Assembly (NCBI RefSeq): GCF_019654915.1
Contig: NZ_BPET01000050.1
Coordinates: 1-45,988, forward strand
Origin: Shewanella sp. MBTL60-007
Lineage (GTDB): Bacteria; Pseudomonadota; Gammaproteobacteria; Enterobacterales; Shewanellaceae
Direction of reading: 5' to 3'
Length of the DNA: 45,988 nucleotides
Shown here one piece after another: positions 33,055 through 40,527 of the stretch; position 1 is the stretch's first letter; each line of letters begins with the position of its first letter. The notes below the pieces were generated by a model. The model saw nothing but the letters and a program-made list of their open reading frames with translations, searched no databases and had not been told where the DNA came from. The position numbers and the translations under genes were made by a program.

Positions 33055-33083
33055 TTGCTAAATTGTCGTCTGTCGAGTATCCT
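33055..33083 (+). promoter_or_regulatory. alpha operon promoter and leader
   Basis: TTGCTA (33055-33060) and TATCCT (33078-33083) are 17 bp apart, upstream of rpsM. In E. coli S4 represses this operon through a pseudoknot in the rpsM leader. The remaining leader here is only about 35-40 bases, so such a fold could not be confirmed. Confidence 0.5.
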
Positions 33084-33125
33084 ACCGGGCTTTTCACAGA
33101 TGACCTTTAACTTAAGGAGTGCATA

Positions 33126-33482
33126 GTGGCCCGTATCGCTGGCATTAACATTCCTGATCAAAAGCATACAGTCATTGCATTGACTGCTATCTACGGCATC
33201 GGTCGTACTCGCGCACAAGCTATTTGCGCGGCTACTTCAATTGCTGAAGATGCTAAGATCAAGGAATTGAGCGAAGCTCAAATCGATAGTCTACGCGAAG
33301 AAGTTGCCAACTACATTGTAGAAGGTGATTTACGTCGTGAAGTTTCCATGAACATCAAGCGTCTTATGGACCTTGGTTGTTACCGTGGCCTTCGCCATCG
33401 TCGTAGCCTTCCCCTTCGTGGGCAACGTACTAAGACCAATGCGCGTACGCGTAAAGGTCCACGTAAACCAATTAGAAAGTAA
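33126..33482 (+). CDS. rpsM: 30S ribosomal protein S13
   Basis: S13 makes head bridges to L5 and 23S rRNA and contacts P-site tRNA. The 118 aa equal E. coli. The start is a GTG after AAGGAG. Visible motifs are MARIAGINIPDQKHTVIALT and the tail GQRTKTNARTRKGPRKPI. It is the first gene of the alpha operon. Confidence 0.98.
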   Translation: MARIAGINIPDQKHTVIALTAIYGIGRTRAQAICAATSIAEDAKIKELSEAQIDSLREEVANYIVEGDLRREVSMNIKRLMDLGCYRGLRHRRSLPLRGQRTKTNARTRKGPRKPIRK

Positions 33483-33496
33483 CGGGGTAATCCAAA

Positions 33497-33889
33497 ATGG
33501 CTAAAGTTCCGTCACGTTCTCCGCGTAAGCGTGTACGTAAACAGGTTGCTGATGGTATGGCGCATATCCATGCGTCTTTCAACAACACAATTATTACCAT
33601 TACAGATCGTCAAGGTAACGCACTATCTTGGGCAACTTCTGGTGGTTCAGGTTTCCGTGGTTCACGTAAATCTACCCCATTTGCTGCACAGGTTGCTGCT
33701 GAGCGTGCAGGTGTTGCTGCTCAGGACTACGGTGTTAAAAACCTAGAAGTTTTTGTGAAGGGTCCAGGTCCAGGACGCGAATCAGCGATTCGTGCACTAA
33801 ACTCGGTTGGTTACAAGATAACTAACATTACCGATGTGACGCCTATCCCTCATAATGGTTGTCGTCCTCCTAAGAAACGTCGCGTTTAA
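33497..33889 (+). CDS. rpsK: 30S ribosomal protein S11
   Basis: S11 lies on the 30S platform at the mRNA exit. The 130 aa (E. coli 129) include HIHASFNNTIITITDRQGN, GFRGSRKSTPFAAQVAAE, GPGPGRESAIRAL and the C-terminal PHNGCRPPKKRRV. It is 14 bases after rpsM. Confidence 0.98.
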   Translation: MAKVPSRSPRKRVRKQVADGMAHIHASFNNTIITITDRQGNALSWATSGGSGFRGSRKSTPFAAQVAAERAGVAAQDYGVKNLEVFVKGPGPGRESAIRALNSVGYKITNITDVTPIPHNGCRPPKKRRV

Positions 33890-33924
33890 TTCGTCGTTTT
33901 TAATAGGATAGTTGGAGAAAGAAC

Positions 33925-34545
33925 ATGGCAAGATACTTGGGTCCAAAGCTCAAGCTTACCCGCAGAGAAGGTACTGACCTTTTCCTAAAGAGCGGAGTGA
34001 GAGCAATCGATTCGAAGTGTAAGCTTGAAACTGCACCTGGACAACACGGCGCTCGTAAGACCCGTTTGTCTGAGTATGGTGTTCAGCTACGCGAGAAACA
34101 AAAAGTTCGTCGTATTTATGGTGTGCTAGAAAAGCAATTCCGTAACTACTACAAAGATGCTGCACGTACTAAAGGTAACACTGGTGAAAACCTACTTACT
34201 CTTTTAGAAACCCGTCTTGATAACGTAGTTTATCGCATGGGCTTTGGTGCAACACGCGCTGAATCACGTCAGCTAGTTAGCCATAAGTCAATTATGGTTA
34301 ATGGTAGCGTCGTTAACATTCCATCATTCAAAGTGTCTGCGAATGATGTAGTGAGCGTTCGTGAAAAGTCACGCACTCAAGCTCGTATTAAAGCGGCTTT
34401 AGAAGTGTCGGCTCAACGCGAAAAGCCAACATGGGTTGAAGTTGACAACACTAAGATGGAAGGTGCTTTCAAGCGTATTCCTGAGCGTAGTGATTTGTCT
34501 GCGGATATTAACGAACAGCTGATCGTCGAACTTTACTCTAAGTAA
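33925..34545 (+). CDS. rpsD: 30S ribosomal protein S4
   Basis: S4 is a primary 16S binder and in E. coli the repressor of the alpha operon. The 206 aa equal E. coli. Visible are MARYLGPKLKLTRREGTDL, KQKVRRIYGVLEKQFRNYY and the S4 RNA-binding domain with RLDNVVYRMGFGATRAESRQ. GGAG lies upstream. Confidence 0.98.
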   Translation: MARYLGPKLKLTRREGTDLFLKSGVRAIDSKCKLETAPGQHGARKTRLSEYGVQLREKQKVRRIYGVLEKQFRNYYKDAARTKGNTGENLLTLLETRLDNVVYRMGFGATRAESRQLVSHKSIMVNGSVVNIPSFKVSANDVVSVREKSRTQARIKAALEVSAQREKPTWVEVDNTKMEGAFKRIPERSDLSADINEQLIVELYSK

Positions 34546-34569
34546 GGTTAAAACAAAAGAGAGGACACA

Positions 34570-35559
34570 ATGCAGGGTTCTGTTACAGAATTTCTTAAAC
34601 CGCGTCTCGTTGATATCGAGCAGGTTAATCCAACACGTGCCAAGGTTACACTGGAGCCGCTAGAGCGTGGTTTTGGTCACACTCTAGGTAACGCGTTGCG
34701 TCGTATCCTATTGTCGTCTATGCCAGGCTGCGCGGTTACCGAAGTAGAGATTGATGGTGTACTGCATGAATACAGTAGCAAGGAAGGCGTGCAAGAAGAT
34801 ATCCTAGAGATACTACTAAACCTTAAAGGTCTAGCGGTAGTTATCGAAGGGAAAGACGAAGCTATGCTTACACTAAGTAAGTCAGGCGCAGGCCCTGTTA
34901 CTGCAGCAGATATCACGCATGATGGTGATGTTACTATCATGAATCCTGACCATGTTATCTGTCATTTGACGGGTAACAATGATGTCAGCATGCGTATCCG
35001 CGTAGAGCGTGGTCGTGGTTATGTACCGGCTTCTGCCCGTGCACAAACCGAAGACGATGATCGCCCTATCGGCCGTTTGTTGGTTGACTCTTCGTTCTCG
35101 CCAGTTGCTCGCATTGCATACAATGTAGAAGCTGCTCGTGTTGAACAGCGTACAGACTTAGACAAACTCGTTATCGATATGACCACTAACGGTACTATTG
35201 ATCCTGAGGAAGCTATCCGTCGTTCAGCGACCATCCTAGCCGAACAGCTAGATGCGTTTGTTGAGTTACGTGATGTGACTGAGACTGCACCAGTAGAAGA
35301 GAAGCCGGAGTTCGATCCGATTCTGTTGCGTCCTGTCGACGATTTAGAGCTAACTGTACGTTCAGCCAACTGTTTGAAGGCTGAAGCGATTCATTACATC
35401 GGCGATCTGGTACAACGCACTGAAGTTGAGCTGCTTAAGACTCCTAACTTAGGTAAGAAATCTCTTACTGAAATTAAGGACGTGTTAGCTTCTCGCGGAC
35501 TGTCGTTAGGTATGCGTCTGGAAAACTGGCCTCCAGCTAGTTTAGCAGACGACCTTTAA
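34570..35559 (+). CDS. rpoA: DNA-directed RNA polymerase subunit alpha
   Basis: RpoA dimerises to start core enzyme assembly. Its C-terminal domain binds UP elements and activators. The 329 aa equal E. coli. The N-terminal domain includes LEPLERGFGHTLGNALRRIL. The C-terminal domain follows a linker near residues 236-248 and carries LLKTPNLGKKSLTEIKDVL, the helix-hairpin-helix DNA-binding part. rplQ follows after 39 bases. Confidence 0.99.
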   Translation: MQGSVTEFLKPRLVDIEQVNPTRAKVTLEPLERGFGHTLGNALRRILLSSMPGCAVTEVEIDGVLHEYSSKEGVQEDILEILLNLKGLAVVIEGKDEAMLTLSKSGAGPVTAADITHDGDVTIMNPDHVICHLTGNNDVSMRIRVERGRGYVPASARAQTEDDDRPIGRLLVDSSFSPVARIAYNVEAARVEQRTDLDKLVIDMTTNGTIDPEEAIRRSATILAEQLDAFVELRDVTETAPVEEKPEFDPILLRPVDDLELTVRSANCLKAEAIHYIGDLVQRTEVELLKTPNLGKKSLTEIKDVLASRGLSLGMRLENWPPASLADDL

Positions 35560-35598
35560 GTCCAGATTAGTACAGATATAGGTAATAAGGATTAGGTC

Positions 35599-35991
35599 AT
35601 GCGCCATCGTAAGAGTGGTCGTCAACTGAACCGTAACAGCAGTCATCGCCAAGCTATGTTCCGTAACATGGCTTGCTCAATAGTTCGTCACGAAGTGATT
35701 AAAACTACTGTTGCTAAAGCGAAAGAACTGCGTCGCGTAGTTGAACCTCTGATAACACTTGCTAAGAGTGATAGTGTAGCAAACCGCCGTTTGGCATTTG
35801 CACGTACTCGCGACGCTGAAGTCGTAGGTAAGTTATTTACTGAATTGGGTCCACGTTTCCAGGAACGTCCTGGTGGATATACCCGTATTCTTAAGTGCGG
35901 TCTACGTACTGGTGACAAAGCGCCAATGGCGTATATTGAACTAGTAGGTCGTCCAGAAGCAGCAGTAGCTGTTGAAGACACTGCAGAGTAA
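35599..35991 (+). CDS. rplQ: 50S ribosomal protein L17
   Basis: L17 lies near the tunnel exit. The 130 aa (E. coli 127) contain MRHRKSGRQLNRNSSHRQAM and GGYTRILKCGLRTGDKAPMA. It is the last gene of the alpha operon. A strong terminator follows and ends the ribosomal block. Confidence 0.98.
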   Translation: MRHRKSGRQLNRNSSHRQAMFRNMACSIVRHEVIKTTVAKAKELRRVVEPLITLAKSDSVANRRLAFARTRDAEVVGKLFTELGPRFQERPGGYTRILKCGLRTGDKAPMAYIELVGRPEAAVAVEDTAE

Positions 35992-36006
35992 ATAAGTCTT
36001 AGTTTT

Positions 36007-36036
36007 AAAAGGCCGAACATATGTTCGGCCTTTTTT
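36007..36036 (+). terminator. alpha operon terminator
   Basis: GGCCGAAC (36011-36018) and GTTCGGCC (36023-36030) with an ATAT loop are flanked by AAAA and TTTTTT. The hairpin is near-symmetrical and might work in both directions. Confidence 0.88.
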
Positions 36037-36275
36037 ATGCCTAAAATTCACCTATTGCACCAGTTGCAACTATTCTCTAACTGTTCGTTCGAGGCTAGGC
36101 AATCCTCTAGTTGTTCATCATCCTTCTCGTTAGTCCCAACTACAGACACGGCTTAACCCTATCCCTTAGTCGTCGCCTCAGTGCCTAGGTAAGTCGATTT
36201 TATGCAGTGGTACAACTAGGTTCGCTCATCCCACAAGTCATCCCGCTTTCACTGGATTAACCTTGTGCCGACTTA
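36037..36275. other. Non-coding gap after rplQ
   Basis: No intact gene, tRNA or mobile element is seen in these 239 bases. On the minus strand a 34-codon open stretch (about 36152-36048) reads VSVVGTNEKDDEQLEDCLAS and more, acidic and without a start. It may be further debris of the decayed sequence next to it. Confidence 0.3.
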
Positions 36276-36835
36276 TTAATTGGCTAAATTGCTCAACATA
36301 AAGGTGCTGGGGCAAGAAGCTTTAGGTTGCTGTTGCGCTCGAGCTACAGAGCATTTTCGCTTTAACGGAGGTTGGTATAGCTTAGTTTTAAGAGTTGAGT
36401 TAGAACTCATTTTGCTAAGGCTCATTAGATAGTTGCCGTTATATGGCTCTGGAGAGGCGTTGCTTGCTTCTACACCTGCTTTAGTTGATTGGTCAAGGGG
36501 GAGGGAAATAGGATTCAGCAGGGTTGGTTGTGAATTAAAGCCAGTATTAATCGTAGAGTGACGAATAGCTGTTTGTATAGCCTTTAAACGCGTTAGAAGC
36601 TGCTGGTTAGGCACAAGTTGAGAAATGAGTGTAATGATGGCGCAGTTTAAGAAAATGAGCGTAGAGCTCCATTCTTGCGCTTAGAGTGCGCGTCGTTCAA
36701 CGCTATAACGCTATTATCGGTAACAGAAACAATTTCTGAACTGTCTATCTGTTTGGGCTGAGGCTTCAATGGAAAAGCCTAAAGGTATTCTGAGGTAGGC
36801 TGTGGGTCTTGATTTAAGCTAAGCGAGCTGTGAAT
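36276..36835 (-). pseudogene. Possible decayed gene in the rplQ-ccmE gap
   Basis: On the minus strand, an open frame from about 36680 to 36276 encodes a hydrophobic stretch (STLIFLNCAIITLISQLV) followed by about 110 polar residues starting PNQQLLTRLKAIQTAIRH. In-frame starts are poor (GTG at 36614), and the hydrophobic stretch lies upstream of it. An adjacent frame, 36835-36647, reads as plausible protein (SSEIVSVTDNSVIALNDAHS) except for a TAG at 36779-36781 and a stop where the two frames overlap. This looks like one gene broken by a stop and a frameshift, but it could be chance. I recognise no family. Confidence 0.3.
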
Positions 36836-36837
36836 AC

Positions 36838-36866
36838 AAAAAAGCCTTCTATTACGAAGGCTTTTT
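36838..36866 (-). terminator. Terminator of the ccmABCDE operon
   Basis: Read on the minus strand, AAAAAGCCTTC and GAAGGCTTTTTT form a stem with a 6-base loop and a T run, 23 bases after the ccmE stop. Confidence 0.85.
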
Positions 36867-36888
36867 AGAAGATTGGATCTGGACTAAT

Positions 36889-37377
36889 TTAGTAACCGCC
36901 TGATTTTTGCTCTTCGTTATAGTCTAGTTTTTCGTGTGACTTACCCATAGCTTCAGCAACTTCAGGAGGCATGTAGTTTTCATCATGCTTAGCTAGAACT
37001 TCAGTAGCTTCTAGTTTGCCTGACTCAATCAGTACACCTTGAGCAACAATACCTTGTCCTTCGCGGAAAAGATCTGGCAATAGGTCGTCATAAGTTACGA
37101 TGATCTCGCCGCCTGCAGCATCGTGTACAGCGAATTCAACATGAAGACTGTTAGGATCGCGGATCATTGAACCTACAGTCACCATGCCACCAACACGAAT
37201 ACGTTGGCCAATCTCTGGCATTACGCCAGTATCTTTTTTGCCTTGTACAATCTCTGTAGGAGTAAAGAACAAGTTTAAGTTAGAGTTCAACGCATATAGC
37301 AGCAAAGAAGCGATAGCTGCGACACCACCAATGAGGGCTATAGCAAGGGTAAGGCGTTTCTTTCGTCTTGGGTTCAC
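36889..37377 (-). CDS. ccmE: Cytochrome c maturation haem chaperone CcmE
   Basis: CcmE covalently holds haem in the periplasm and passes it to the CcmF ligase. The 162 aa have an N-terminal membrane anchor (about residues 9-30) and an OB-fold domain. The haem-binding histidine is His131 in LAKHDENYMPPE with Tyr135 as the axial ligand, next to the E. coli His130/Tyr134. This is the histidine type, not the cysteine variant. The start is a GTG that overlaps the ccmD stop by one base. It is the last gene of the minus-strand ccm operon. Confidence 0.97.
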   Translation of the reverse strand: MNPRRKKRLTLAIALIGGVAAIASLLLYALNSNLNLFFTPTEIVQGKKDTGVMPEIGQRIRVGGMVTVGSMIRDPNSLHVEFAVHDAAGGEIIVTYDDLLPDLFREGQGIVAQGVLIESGKLEATEVLAKHDENYMPPEVAEAMGKSHEKLDYNEEQKSGGY

Positions 37378-37574
37378 TATTTGTTACTCCGAGTTTCTTT
37401 AAGGCGTTCTTCGCGTTGGATCTTCTTAGCGATCTCTACTAACACCTTACGTTTCTGTCTAGCGCTAAGGACAACTAAGGTTCCTAGCGAAAAAAAGGTT
37501 ACACCATAAGCTAGCCATACATAAAATCCGTAGCCGCCCATGTTGATAAATTCACTTATTGAGTCGAACTGCAT
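37377..37574 (-). CDS. ccmD: Haem exporter protein CcmD
   Basis: CcmD is a small membrane protein needed to release holo-CcmE from the CcmABCD complex. The 65 aa start MQFDSISEFINMGGYGFYVW, with the family's conserved aromatic stretch and one membrane segment (about residues 16-40), then a basic tail. It overlaps both ccmC and ccmE by single bases. Confidence 0.94.
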   Translation of the reverse strand: MQFDSISEFINMGGYGFYVWLAYGVTFFSLGTLVVLSARQKRKVLVEIAKKIQREERLKETRSNK

Positions 37575-38320
37575 TATTTGACCCCCTCTGCCTTCGCAAG
37601 TTCACGAACCCATGGACGCATGCCATTTCGTGCTAAAATTTCTGATCTAAATCTCACTAATGTAATCGCGCCAATCATTAACCCGAAGCCCATGATGTTT
37701 ATCAGTAATGGATATAGCATCTCGGTAGGCATTGATGACTTTTCAGTGATCTTAATCGTTGATGGCTGGTGTAGTGAACTCCACCAATCAACTGAGTACT
37801 TAATAATCGGAATGTTAATTACACCAACGATTGCCAAAATACCTGCTGCGCGAGCGGCAAGGACTTTATCTTCAAACGATGCGTATAAAGAGATAACGCC
37901 TAAGTATAAAAATAGGAGCACTAGCTCAGAAGTTAGGCGTGCATCCCAAACCCACCAAGTTCCCCACATTGGCTTACCCCAAGTCGCACCAGTAATTAAT
38001 GCGATAAAGGTAATTACTGCACCAATTGGTGCAATAGCCGCCGCTGCCCAATCAGCAGATTTAATCTGCCAAACAAGGCCGATAAAAGATGACGTTGCCA
38101 TCGCCATGTAGGCCGCCATTGACATAGAAGCTGCTGGAACATGGATAAAGATAATTCGGTAGCTGTCACCTTGTTGATAATCCGTAGGAGCAAAAACTAA
38201 GCCCCAGACTGTACCAAGTCCAATAAACGAGATGGCAAGCATGGCAAACCAAGGTAGTAGGGTGCCTGAGAGTTTGTAGGCGCGTTCAGGATCCGCGTAT
38301 GGATGTAACCATTTCCACAT
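37574..38320 (-). CDS. ccmC: Haem exporter / CcmE haem lyase CcmC
   Basis: CcmC binds haem at the periplasmic face and loads it onto CcmE. The 248 aa have six hydrophobic segments. The tryptophan-rich WWD motif WGKPMWGTWWVWDARL (114-129) is flanked by the haem-ligand histidines His60 and His184. The start ATG gives MWKWLHPYADPERAYKLSG, as in the family. It lies one base after the ccmB stop. Confidence 0.97.
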   Translation of the reverse strand: MWKWLHPYADPERAYKLSGTLLPWFAMLAISFIGLGTVWGLVFAPTDYQQGDSYRIIFIHVPAASMSMAAYMAMATSSFIGLVWQIKSADWAAAAIAPIGAVITFIALITGATWGKPMWGTWWVWDARLTSELVLLFLYLGVISLYASFEDKVLAARAAGILAIVGVINIPIIKYSVDWWSSLHQPSTIKITEKSSMPTEMLYPLLINIMGFGLMIGAITLVRFRSEILARNGMRPWVRELAKAEGVK

Positions 38321-38321
38321 T

Positions 38322-39008
38322 TTAGTTAGTACTCACTCGTAAGGATGCACCAATTGCAAAAGGTGCTAATGTTAATGAACCGACCAACATGGCGCCGATA
38401 ATAGCGAGTTGGCCATCATAGGGTAAATTCATACCAGCAGCATCAATAGCGCTGGTAGCGAAAATCAATACAGGAATATACAAAGGCAGAATAAGCAAGC
38501 TTAATAATACGCCACCTTTACGTAATCCAACTGTCAACGCTACACCTATTGCACCTAATAGGCTCAGTACCGGAGTACCAAGAGTTAGTGTTGCGATTAA
38601 TGCTCCGTAGCTATTGCTATCTAAATGTAATAGCACAGCTAATAAAGGTGCCACTAAAATTAGCGGTACGCCAGTCAAAATCCAATGTGCTAATACTTTA
38701 GCCAACACCATTAGGGGTAATGGTTGTGGGCTTAGTAACATTTGCTCAAGGCTACCGTCGGCATAGTCGGCCTTAAACAAACGTTCAAGAGACAGCATGG
38801 ATGCCAATAGTGCCGCAACCCAGATAATACCTGGTGCAACACGGGTTAATACTTGTGGCTCGGGGCCAATACCCAGTGGGAATAGTGTCACCACGAGGAC
38901 AAAAAACAATAGCGGATTAAAAATATCACCGCGATGACGCACAGCAATTTGCAGATCGCGCTTTAGTAGCGTGCTAAAAGCCTTGGTATAACTGATACCT
39001 TTTTTCAT
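38322..39008 (-). CDS. ccmB: Haem exporter ABC permease CcmB
   Basis: CcmB is the membrane subunit of the CcmAB ABC complex, which uses ATP to free holo-CcmE from CcmC. The 228 aa have about six hydrophobic segments. The conserved N-terminal region contains NPLLFFVLVVTLFPLGIGPE and later LERLFKADYADGSLEQMLLS. I use the ATG complementary to 39006-39008. A TTG two codons earlier is possible. Confidence 0.95.
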   Translation of the reverse strand: MKKGISYTKAFSTLLKRDLQIAVRHRGDIFNPLLFFVLVVTLFPLGIGPEPQVLTRVAPGIIWVAALLASMLSLERLFKADYADGSLEQMLLSPQPLPLMVLAKVLAHWILTGVPLILVAPLLAVLLHLDSNSYGALIATLTLGTPVLSLLGAIGVALTVGLRKGGVLLSLLILPLYIPVLIFATSAIDAAGMNLPYDGQLAIIGAMLVGSLTLAPFAIGASLRVSTN

Positions 39009-39017
39009 TGCCAAACC

Positions 39018-39668
39018 TTATACGAAGCGATAATCGAGACGAATTTTACGTAAGATATCATCACCAATCACACCCATGTCTTGGTGTGTGGTTAATATTA
39101 CGCAACCACCTCGCTTTGCATGGGCTAAAAATAGGTGCTCAAGCTCTTCTACGCCTTTCTTATCGATCGCTGTAAAAGGCTCATCGAGAAGCCAGATTTT
39201 ACAGTTTGTATGCCATAGCCGAGCAAGCGCTGTTCGTCTATGCTGACCCGCTGACAAGTGTCCTGCTAGCGCTTCTTCGAAACCTGAGAGATTTACTTTT
39301 GCAAGGATCTCACGGGCATCGAAGTCATCATACCCACTGATCCTTAAATTGAAGTTAAGATTTTCCTCTGCCGTTAACTCGCTTTTAACACCTGCAAGGT
39401 GACCAAGATACAATAACGCGTCATTGTACTCGTCACGACAACGATTAATGTCTTCACCCTTGAAGCTGATGTGTCCGGCATAGGGACGAGATAAACCAGC
39501 AATAATCCGCAAAAGACTTGTTTTGCCTGCGCCGTTCGGGCCTTCGATTTGGACGATTTCACCTTCGGATATTTCGAAGCTAAGCTCGTCAAATAAAATG
39601 CGTTCTTCTCTGATGCAGGTTAAGTTATTAGCTGATACCAGTGTTGTTGCTTTTGATTTTTCTACCAC
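39018..39668 (-). CDS. ccmA: Haem exporter ABC ATPase CcmA
   Basis: CcmA is the cytoplasmic ATPase partner of CcmB. The 216 aa have Walker A GPNGAGKTS (43-51), the signature LSAGQ (138-142) and Walker B IWLLDEP (158-164). All of these are intact. The start is a GTG with AGAGGG upstream. It is the first gene of ccmABCDE, with no clear promoter motif upstream. Confidence 0.97.
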   Translation of the reverse strand: MVEKSKATTLVSANNLTCIREERILFDELSFEISEGEIVQIEGPNGAGKTSLLRIIAGLSRPYAGHISFKGEDINRCRDEYNDALLYLGHLAGVKSELTAEENLNFNLRISGYDDFDAREILAKVNLSGFEEALAGHLSAGQHRRTALARLWHTNCKIWLLDEPFTAIDKKGVEELEHLFLAHAKRGGCVILTTHQDMGVIGDDILRKIRLDYRFV

Positions 39669-39988
39669 TGAGCCCTCTATATCAAGCTGTATGAAAACAC
39701 AAGAGATACTAACACATACGCTTTCAAGCGTTTAGTCTTGCTTGTCGCGAAGTGTCAGCAATTTGATGTAGTTCGAATATTGTGTATTTTCTATGAACTT
39801 TTTAAACATTTGCTAATATATTAACCTTTTTGCGAACTATGTCTTGTGAAAACTCCTTTCACGCGATTAATATCACAAAAAGATGCCATTTGTTGAACTT
39901 TGTAGTAACCTAGCGGGGTTATAACAAGTCTGCCGAAAATTTGAGGGCAGCGTGAGCTTTGTTAGAATTTGCATTAGGAAAGTATAAG
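39669..39988. promoter_or_regulatory. Divergent control region between ccmA and scyA
   Basis: This AT-rich 320-base gap contains no gene. GCGAT-TAAT-ATCAC (39863-39876) resembles an FNR/EtrA site (TTGAT-N4-ATCAA, 7 of 10). A possible scyA -10, TATAAC, lies at 39920-39925 without a good -35, which would suit an activator-dependent promoter. From that -10, the site would be centred near -62. A small hairpin, ACGCTT-tc-AAGCGT, lies at 39718-39731 in the ccmA leader. The regulator assignment is inference. Confidence 0.4.
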
Positions 39989-40282
39989 ATGAAAAAATTA
40001 TTAGCACTGACTGCAGTGGCAGCTTTGACTCTGTCTACAAGCGCACTTGCTCAAGATGGTAAAGCGGTATATGACAAGGCATGTCAAGTATGTCACAGCA
40101 TGGGTGTTGCTGGTGCGCCAAAATCACACGATGCTGCAGCATGGGAACCGCGCCTAGCTAAAGGTATGGACGCTTTAGTATCTACAGTTAAGTCTGGCCT
40201 AAATGCCATGCCACCAGGTGGTATGTGTACAGATTGCTCTGATGAAGATTACAAGAATGCAATCGAGTATATGTCTAAGTAA
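39989..40282 (+). CDS. scyA: Small monohaem cytochrome c5 (ScyA type)
   Basis: This is a soluble periplasmic electron carrier. The 97 aa precursor starts MKKLLALTAVAAL, with a signal peptide likely cut after ALA at residue 21. The mature protein has one haem site, CQVCH (32-36), the axial Met74 in AMPPGGMC, and the Cys80/Cys83 pair of the cytochrome c5 family. In Shewanella the homologue ScyA passes electrons to the diheme peroxidase and other terminal enzymes. An upstream frame start at 39959 would spoil the signal peptide, and AGGAAAG precedes 39989. It lies between the ccm genes that mature it. Confidence 0.92.
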   Translation: MKKLLALTAVAALTLSTSALAQDGKAVYDKACQVCHSMGVAGAPKSHDAAAWEPRLAKGMDALVSTVKSGLNAMPPGGMCTDCSDEDYKNAIEYMSK

Positions 40283-40297
40283 TTTTTATTAGACATC

Positions 40298-40326
40298 AAA
40301 AAAAACCGGCTGAGGCCGGTTTTTTT
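40298..40326 (+). terminator. scyA terminator
   Basis: ACCGGC (40305-40310) and GCCGGT (40315-40320) with a TGAG loop are flanked by A and T runs of seven or more. Confidence 0.88.
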
Positions 40327-40484
40327 GTGGCTATTACTTACTCTCAAATCAATAGATGTTTAGATGAAGAGCTTGATTGTGTTTGCAGTGTTAGGTGTAT
40401 TGTAAGGGGCTTGTAGCAGACACCTAAGCTAGGATGATCACGGCATCGTTGTAGGGATAATGGCATTTGCCATTCGATAAAGAT

Positions 40485-40510
40485 AAAAAAACCGGCTAAT
40501 GCCGGTTTTT
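40485..40510 (-). terminator. ccmI terminator
   Basis: ACCGGC (40491-40496) and GCCGGT (40501-40506) with a TAAT loop have an A run on the left that reads as a T run on the minus strand, 18 bases after the ccmI stop. The stem is the same as in the scyA terminator. Confidence 0.82.
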
Positions 40511-40527
40511 AAATTTGATGTTCATTA

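Noticed and set aside
39846..39866. CRP-like TGTGA...TCACG near scyA
   Set aside because: The spacer is 9 bases rather than 6, so it does not fit the CRP consensus.
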